A stretch of DNA of 64,000 nt from Theobroma cacao (taxonomy: Eukaryota > Streptophyta > Magnoliopsida > Malvales > Malvaceae), in the NCBI RefSeq assembly GCF_000208745.1, contig NC_030852.1:11421873-11485872 (forward strand), given 5' to 3'. The position numbers and the translations under genes are program-made. Under the pieces are notes generated by a model. That model was not told the DNA's origin. It made no database searches and saw only the letters and a list, made by a program, of their open reading frames with translations. Shown piece by piece: positions 57,782-64,000 of the stretch (position 1 is its first letter; every line of letters begins with the position of its first letter).

Positions 57782-59140
57782 TCAGTTTTTCTTAATAGGT
57801 ACCCATACCTTGATGGGTCCTTGAAGGTTAGCTACAACATAGGATCCTTTTGGAACCCAAATTTTTCTAGTTTTTTGCATGCTTTTATTATTATAATAGT
57901 CATAAGATAAATGTCCAAGTTTTCCACAATTATAACATCTAAATGAAGCATTATCAGAATTTTTCTTAAAATATGTGTTCCTCCTTGATGTTTCTTTCCT
58001 CAAACTTTTAAGATTAGCATTTTCTTCAACTGCTTTTTGTAAAGCTCCTGTTCTGTTTTCCAATTCCAATTTTTAGAGTTTCAAAATCTATTTTTGAATA
58101 CTCTAATTCAATTTGCAGAAAATTTCTTTGCTCAAAAACAGAATTAAAGTCATGTTTTATCTTTTGCAAATCAGTCTCAAGAAATGCAGTTTTTTTTTCA
58201 AAGTTTTAAATTTTGATGCAAGTTTCTTGAATTCATCATAAAGACATTCATATTTCTTGTGAAGTTCATCAATAGAAATATTATAAGAAGCAAAAGATAC
58301 CTCGGGTTCATCATCTATGGCCATCAAGCACACGTTTGCTCTTTCTTCCACTTTCTCATTTAATAAATCTTTAAATTTTATTTTCACATCAAAATTTCCT
58401 TTTTCCAAAATATCAATTTGCTCTTGGTATGCTTTAAAATCCTTTTTCAAATTTTCTTTTTTTTTTTCCAAGTCAATTTTTGTTTTCATCAAAAATTCAT
58501 TTTCAACATCGAGTGTGGAAATGATTTTCTTGTTCTTCATATTCATTTTCTCAAACTCAAATGCTAAATCCTCAAAAGTATCATGTAATTCATCCAAAAC
58601 ATATGAATTAAGTTTACAAGATGAAGAAGTTACCTTTATCTCTTCAAGAGCCATGGAGCATAATTCAATTTGATTTGAGAATTCATCTTCAATTGATTCC
58701 TTGTCTCCATTTGCCATGTTGCTTGTTCAACATTGATTCTCGCAAGAGTTGTCTTCCAATTCCTTTTCCATATTTGTTTCTCCATATAACTCTTTTAATT
58801 TTTGCCAAATTTCCTTGGCACTTTTGCATATGAACACTTTATCGTATTTTTTATAATCAAGTGCATAAATGAGAGTATGCATGGCCTTAGAGTTGATTTG
58901 TACTCTCTTTATTTCAACTTCTGTCCACTTACTTCTATGTTTGGTAGTTTTCACACCATTTACCGAATTTGTAATCATTGGAATGAAAGGACCATCAGTA
59001 ATGACATCCCATAGCTCATAGTCATAAGCCTTAATGTATATTGACATTCTAGTACTCCAATATGGGTAATTTGAGCCATCAAACTGAGGTAGTCTGTTTG
59101 TGGACTGTCCCTCAGTAATTACTAATTTTTGAAGAGCCAT
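57782..59140 (-). pseudogene. Copia gag of SIRE-2 with internal deletion
   Basis: Three blocks share one frame. 59140-58727 opens 'ALQKLVITEGQSTNRLPQF' with 'GSNYPYWSTRM', the usual SIRE-lineage gag start, and has 'LWDVITDGPFIP'. After a stop, 58717-58157 is a long coiled coil rich in Glu and Lys, including 'LDELHDTFEDLAFEFEKM'. 58069-57782 holds the knuckle CYNCGKLGHLSYDY (last Cys changed) and 'KIWVPKGSY', the linker at the gag-pol border of this lineage. The UBN2 middle part seen in SIRE-1 (17410-17126) is missing between blocks 1 and 2. Stops and the damaged knuckle make it inactive. Confidence 0.82.
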
Positions 59141-59184
59141 TTGGATCTTCCCAATGCGTGTTAGATCTTAAGAATAGGGAACTT

Positions 59185-59198
59185 ACTCTGATATCACT
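59185..59198 (-). other. Primer-binding site of SIRE-2
   Basis: On the minus strand AGTGATATCAGAGT directly follows the LTR end GATCAACA. It is a tRNA-Met-type site with one or two changes. Confidence 0.75.
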
Positions 59199-59708
59199 TG
59201 TTGATCCTAAATAAATGTGCTAGAGGGGGGGAATAACACTTTTTGGCTCTTACAAGAATTAACTTCTAATTGGGGACAAATGCAAGATAAAAGAAAGATT
59301 TAAAGATGAATGAAAAACTAAAAACAGAGCAAACAATCAGACCAACATTTATAGTAGTTCGGTCTAAGACCTACATCCAATACCTTGATTGTTCAACCAA
59401 GGATTTTTCAAACCAATCATTATGAACGATGAAATTCACAAGCTTTCACCAAGCTTTGACAATGGCTTTTACCAAGCTCAGCCAAAACCTTTCACAATGG
59501 TTTTTACCAAGATCAACCAAAACCCAAAGTGGCTTTTCAAAGGCTCAACCATAACCTACAATAATGGTTTTTACCGGGATCAACCAAAACCCAAAACTAA
59601 CTTTTCTAGGCTGAGTTAGAACCTATACACCCAATCAAGCAATCCAAGCTTGAATAAGTTCCCTTAGAGTGTCTCCCACACTCCAAGTATACAAGGAGAA
59701 GAGAAATA
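59199..59708 (-). mobile_element. 5' LTR of SIRE-2 (3' part)
   Basis: On the minus strand this LTR ends GGATCAACA at 59199. It includes repeated 'accaa(a/g)ac(c/t)...ttttaccaagat' units at 59430-59600, which give the false open frame 59389-59619. At 59709 it is cut by LTR-D copy D10. The rest should lie right of the window. Confidence 0.65.
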
Positions 59709-61549
59709 TGTCACAGCCCAATTTTCAGGCCATGATCGACACATGGGTCCAATGGTCATAGCCCATTAAGCCCAAGCAAGCCTTTTTATGCAATCCCAAT
59801 CATCATTCCTAGCCATCATTTTTAAAACCACATATTGTAAATTCAACTACAAATATTTCAGTAACATTTTATAGCAACCCAATTTTCACATTTGTATTAT
59901 GTTAAAATAATGTCACCCATTTGCCAACCTATAATGGCATCAATAATCAAATATACATATTTGATTTTTAACATGAATCTTAGTGATCTACATTATTTAT
60001 ACGTATACACAAGCATAAGACTCTTGACCGTCAGCGGAGTGACCAAGGGTGAAGGTACAGCTAATGAGATGCCATAGTACCTACCAAGAAGGCGAGCATA
60101 CATGGACAACTCAATCTAGGTCCCAACTACCTTTGAATCTAAAAACATGAAGTTTAAAAGAGTGAGTATAAAACTCAGTGAGTGAACATAAGAAGAGAAC
60201 AAGCAAACGATACGGAAAGATTTTAAAAACATGATGCACCTTTGTTAAAAACAGTGCAACTTAGTTTAATTTCTTGTAGAACCCTTTAATTCAACCTTTA
60301 AATATTTAATTCCTTAGCGTTGAAAAATCCATGATAACCATGAATTTGAAAAAAATAAAAATTTCAGCAAATGTCCAAGCAAGACAAGCAAAACAAAGGG
60401 TTTCTCGCTGTAACGAAAAGGCATTCTTGGTTTGCATATGTTTAGATTTTTCAAGAATATCTTCCACTACAAAAGTCCAATTGATATGATTTTTAAGTAA
60501 TTAGAAAGCTAAGAGGCTGGGCTACAACTTTGATGTTTATCATTTTTCCCAGTTCTGAGCAGAAGGTGGTCAAAATCTTTGTCAAAATTAAAACACTGCA
60601 CCAAAATTTTGGAACCACCCGAGAGTTTCCCGTTGCAACGAGAATCCATTCTCGCTGCAGCGAAATTCAGAGCATGGATTATGGCTGCCTACCCGAGAGT
60701 TTCTCGCTGCAGTGAAATGAATCTTGCTATAGCGAGAAATAGAGCAATTTAGTTAAAGAGGTCTTGTTACATCAAAAAGCCATTTTCTTGTTGAAATGAA
60801 AAACAATTTTGGAGTAATTAACAAGGCCAACATACAACACAATCACAAATATTTTCATAAACTTTCTATAACATATATATATATATATACATACATCATC
60901 ATGCATACCATCTGTCAGGACCCAAATTTTGGGCCATGACCGGTGCAAGGGCCCAATAGACGTAGTCTATTAAGCCCGAGCAAGCCTATCTATCTATTCC
61001 ACTCATCATTCCATCAAATATTGTTAAGTCACAATTTATAACTTTAAATCAAAATATTGATAGACATTGCCAACTCGTATTGGCATTACTCATTTAAAAT
61101 ATACATACATTATCTACAACATGTATCTCAATAATTTACATCAAGTTTATCTATACATCAAAAAAAGAAGACTCGATTTCTAGCGGAGGGACTCGGATGA
61201 ATGTACAGCTACTGAATGCCAGGACACCTACCAAAAGATGTGTACAAGTCTATAAGGACATCTCGTCCTAGTTATCGACTGCCTCGTGATCTGAAAATAT
61301 GAAGCTGAAAATGGTGAGTATAAACCCAGTGAGTGAACAAGAAAGGAAACAAGCATACCGTAAGGAATCTTTAATGAAATCATGATGCATTCTTTTTCAA
61401 AACAATGCAATTTGTTTCTATTCTTACTAAAAACCCCTCACCAAGCCCTTTATTGATTGATCATTTGAAAATCATAAATCCATACACAACAAACCATTTG
61501 AAGAATGAAAGCTTCAGTGATATGTAAGCAAGTCAAATATGACAACGAA

Positions 61550-62040
61550 TCTTCGCTGCAGCGAAAAGGCATTCTTGCTATAGCTATGCTGCAGCGAGAA
61601 TGAATTTTTGTTGCAGTGACATTGGGATTTGGTTATTAGCCGACCAAGGGTTTCTCAACTAGCCGAGGATTTCTGACTAAACCTCCTCCCTTTAAACTTA
61701 ACTCATTTAATCCGTAATGTAGGAAGTCCATGCTTTGATATGGTAGTAAAGAAGTGAAAGATAAGGCAGTAATTAGACAAGATAAGAGACCCAAAACAGA
61801 AGGTTTTTCGCTGCAGCGAGATTCTTTCTTGCTGCGGTGAAATTATAACCCAGAAATAGAAGGTTTCTCGCTGTGGAGAAATTTTGCTGATGAAACAAAG
61901 AGTTTTTCGCTGCAGCGAGATTCCTTTTACGCTGCAACAAGAAGCTACGGTGACTATCTCGCTGCAGCGAGAACCAATTCTGGTGAAGGTTCTCAAACTC
62001 GAGAGTTTCTCGCTGCAGCGAGAATGAATTTCGCTGCAGC
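61550..62040. repeat. GCTGCAGC palindrome cluster in LTR-D copy D11
   Basis: About ten copies of 'tttctcgctgcagcgagaa'-like words, several perfect (for example 62007-62024; further copies near 61815, 61905 and 61960). The two open frames on the minus strand here (61703-62075) are translations of the repeat. Confidence 0.9.
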
Positions 62041-62269
62041 AAAAACTGAGCAACAAGAGAAAAGTTTCCCCTCACTCAACAAAAAGGCCATCTTGCTAAA
62101 CCAACAAAATCAACATACAGCACATGAAAATTCCCAAAGTGTAATGTATCAAATTTCTCATATATGTCAATCATATATCACATTCATAAGTTTTCATTTC
62201 ATGAGTCTAGATATGCATAATTACATAGATAAACATCAACATCATCATAAACACAACCGGCTCATGTAC

Positions 62270-62440
62270 ATCCCCCCACATAGTGGACATAGCCGGCACC
62301 ATCGTGTGCATCCCCTCACATCGTGCACAATCAGTGCCATCGTGTACATCCCCCCACATCGTGCACATGGGTACTATCATCATCCACCTCTCACGCCACC
62401 ATCATCACCGGCATGTGAATCCCCCCACATCGTGCACACA
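62270..62440. repeat. LTR-D minisatellite in copy D11
   Basis: Four units with 'catcccc(c/t)cacatcgtgca', matching the array in D5. Frames 62024-62683 and 62283-62516 read through it and are not genes. Confidence 0.85.
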
Positions 62441-63679
62441 CACGATTATAGTCATTATACACAATATCATTCATCATGTACAACACACACATTTATATAT
62501 CATCATACTACAATAGTGCATGAATCCATAGCATTCACAAATCACAATATAAAACCATTTTTTTTGCAAAAGCTTGTTCCCAAGGCACTTGTCTTTATGA
62601 AAAACTTGATAATTCATTCAAATGAGTGCAAATACATTATATTTCCCAAAACAAGTTTTAAAGGCAGTCCACTCACCAATTGATTGTAGAGCCTTTATAT
62701 GGCTCCAATTCCCCTAATTATCCAAATGAGATGATGGGGCTTCCTTAGAACCTAGGATCACATTAGCATAAGCAATAGGTCAATTTACACACTATGACCC
62801 CTAAAAGCTATCTCTAAACTAGCTTTCAATTGCCACATTAAATGGCCATCTATGTTAACTATCTTAATCAGTAAAAGTAATGAACATACTCAACAATAAA
62901 CAGCTCATAAATCCCAATTACTAGCCATTTTCTGCAGCTAAAAATTGAGCTTAGTTAATCATTTACCCTAGGGCTCCTTTGTACTCAAATTCTCTTCCAA
63001 TTACTTCCAAATCAATGGGGTAACTCTTTTTTTCTCTCTCTAGCATGCCCAACTAGTGAGAGAAAGTATAAAACCAGATTTTTGAAGGGTTTTAAAGTGA
63101 GAGGATGAAAGAGCATAAGGGTTTATGGAAGAGTACACTAAAAGCATGAAAATTGAAGTTAGAGAGAGAAAGTTATGGAAGCTTGAAGAAAACTCCCATG
63201 GAGGAATTGAAGAAACGTGAGAGAGGAGAAGGGAAGAAGAAGACCAGGTGCTGGAAATTTCAAGATATTTATAGGCTAACTTATCCATTCCCATAAAATT
63301 ATGAAAATGCCCTTCCACCAATTAGCTTACTCTCCTCCAATCTTTTATGCAATCTTTTTTGTTCTTTTGACACTGGGACAAGGTCCAACATGGTCTAAAC
63401 ATACTCGGGTTCATAAAAACTTAAAATTTTAATCCGAGGTGAAAAATGACCATTTTTCCCCTATCGTGAAAATTATCAAAATTTTGGTTTTCTTTCCATT
63501 TTACCCCTAATTTCACCATCCATTTATGCCTTAAGCCTACTTAGACCATAATATTGTTTAAAAACCTTACTTTTATGGGTTTACTAAGGAAATGACGAAA
63601 TTACCCCTTATTAGGGATATTGCGTATATTTCCCTTTACAAGTCTATAAAGGTCAAGGTCTCACACCATCCCGCCACAC

Positions 63680-63800
63680 TCAGCTCATGTGCACTCCTTA
63701 CACACACAATGCACTATCATCATCATGTGAACTCCCTACTCGCACATAGCCGGGTCATCATCAGCTCATGTGCACTCTCACATCGCACATAGCTGGGTCA
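63680..63800. repeat. LTR-D minisatellite in copy D10
   Basis: Three units with 'catgtgcactcc' and 'tcgcacatagc(c/t)gggtcatc', the same variant as D1 and D4 and unlike the nested D11. Confidence 0.85.
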
Positions 63801-64000
63801 TCATTATCACACAAAATGAGCATCCAAAGCATAATATACATATCAATATAATGTGATAACGCATGAACTATTCATATTGCACATTTCACAAGATAGAAAC
63901 ATTTCATCAAGGGCTTGTTCCCCAAGTATATTTTTTTAAAGCAAAAACAAATGAAACTTTCAAATGATTTATTTAAACATGTAGGCACTTCCCAAAACAT

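Larger units (their letters stand above)
60913..63665 (-). mobile_element. Solo LTR-D, copy D11 (TSD CCATC), nested in D10
   Basis: A 2753-bp unit from TGTCAGGACCC to GGTCTCACA, flanked by exact CCATC at 60908-60912 and 63666-63670. It is closely similar to D5 over its whole length, including the 'catccccccacatcgtgca' minisatellite (62270-62440) and the best preserved palindrome cluster (61550-62040). LTR-D thus inserted into an older LTR-D. Confidence 0.93.
59709..64000 (-). mobile_element. LTR-D, copy D10, split by D11 and by the window end
   Basis: The plus strand reads TGTCACAGCCC at 59709 and follows LTR-D to 60912. It resumes at 63666 with the minisatellite (63680-63800) and runs off the window. 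It carries a palindrome cluster (60400-60740) and the 'cccagttctgagc' module (60440-60590). The 5 bases before it are AAATA; the partner lies outside. Confidence 0.8.

Noticed and set aside
58157..58717. 186-residue coiled-coil protein as a host gene
   Set aside because: It is in frame with a Copia gag N-terminus upstream and a CCHC knuckle downstream, and 'LDELHDTFEDLAFEFEKM' is typical of SIRE-type gag.
61703..62683. Open frames of 100-219 codons rich in His, Pro and Ser or in repeated 'SLQR' words
   Set aside because: They are translations of the palindrome cluster and the minisatellite in LTR-D. The homologous stretches in other copies are not open in the same frame.

Overview
This is nuclear DNA of a flowering plant, most likely a eudicot. 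The evidence is AT-rich intergenic sequence, one spliced plant-specific gene, plant-type LTR retrotransposons of both superfamilies with tRNA-Met primer sites, and a CACTA (En/Spm) transposon remnant. Species cannot be fixed from the sequence. I found no tRNA or rRNA gene, no CRISPR array, no bacterial-type operon and no plastid or mitochondrial segment.

Only one intact host gene is visible: a three-exon, 177-residue CASP-like membrane protein (CASPL4D type) on the minus strand at 22643-24337. It has a convincing TATA box and lies in a gene island at about 20.7-25.0 kb. Almost everything else is nested, mostly dead mobile DNA. To keep families apart I use working labels: LTR-D (about 2.6-2.75 kb, Ty3 Tekay/chromovirus type), LTR-C (2.7-2.8 kb), LTR-E (3.3 kb), LTR-AB (1.5-1.7 kb), LTR-F (1.9-2.1 kb, Copia) and SIRE-1/SIRE-2 (Copia, SIRE-like gag).

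Layout. 1-13763 is the minus-strand LTR-E element: degenerate internal DNA, a primer site at 7265-7283, an LTR at 7284-13405, then a polypurine tract and more internal DNA. It is broken up by an LTR-C end (1-177), two LTR-AB solo LTRs, a truncated LTR-D and a solo LTR-C. 13764-19559 is a SIRE-1 Copia fragment holding a solo LTR-F. 19560-20707 is the 3' end of a CACTA transposon. 20708-25054 is the gene island. 25055-31442 holds a solo LTR-F and LTR-D and LTR-C pieces. 31443-39700 is a 5' Copia fragment (gag, leader, LTR-F) with a solo LTR-D inside. 39701 to the window end is a non-autonomous SIRE-2 element. Its non-coding body holds a solo LTR-D and the one element here with a recognisable full gag-pol order (Ty3 Tekay-like, 44532-52774, many stops and frameshifts). 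Its 5' LTR is split by an LTR-D that itself holds another solo LTR-D.

Eight solo LTRs have exact 5-bp target duplications, so repeated insertion followed by LTR-LTR recombination shaped the region. The unusual points are arrays of short palindromes in several unrelated LTR families, an LTR (33422-36040) whose promoter-proximal part comes from another family, a sequence module of about 130 bp shared by unrelated LTRs in opposite orientations, and an LTR with a polypurine tract on one side and a primer site on the other, as in the middle of a tandem element. I did not find a convincing new biological system; these LTR architectures are the best candidates for follow-up.
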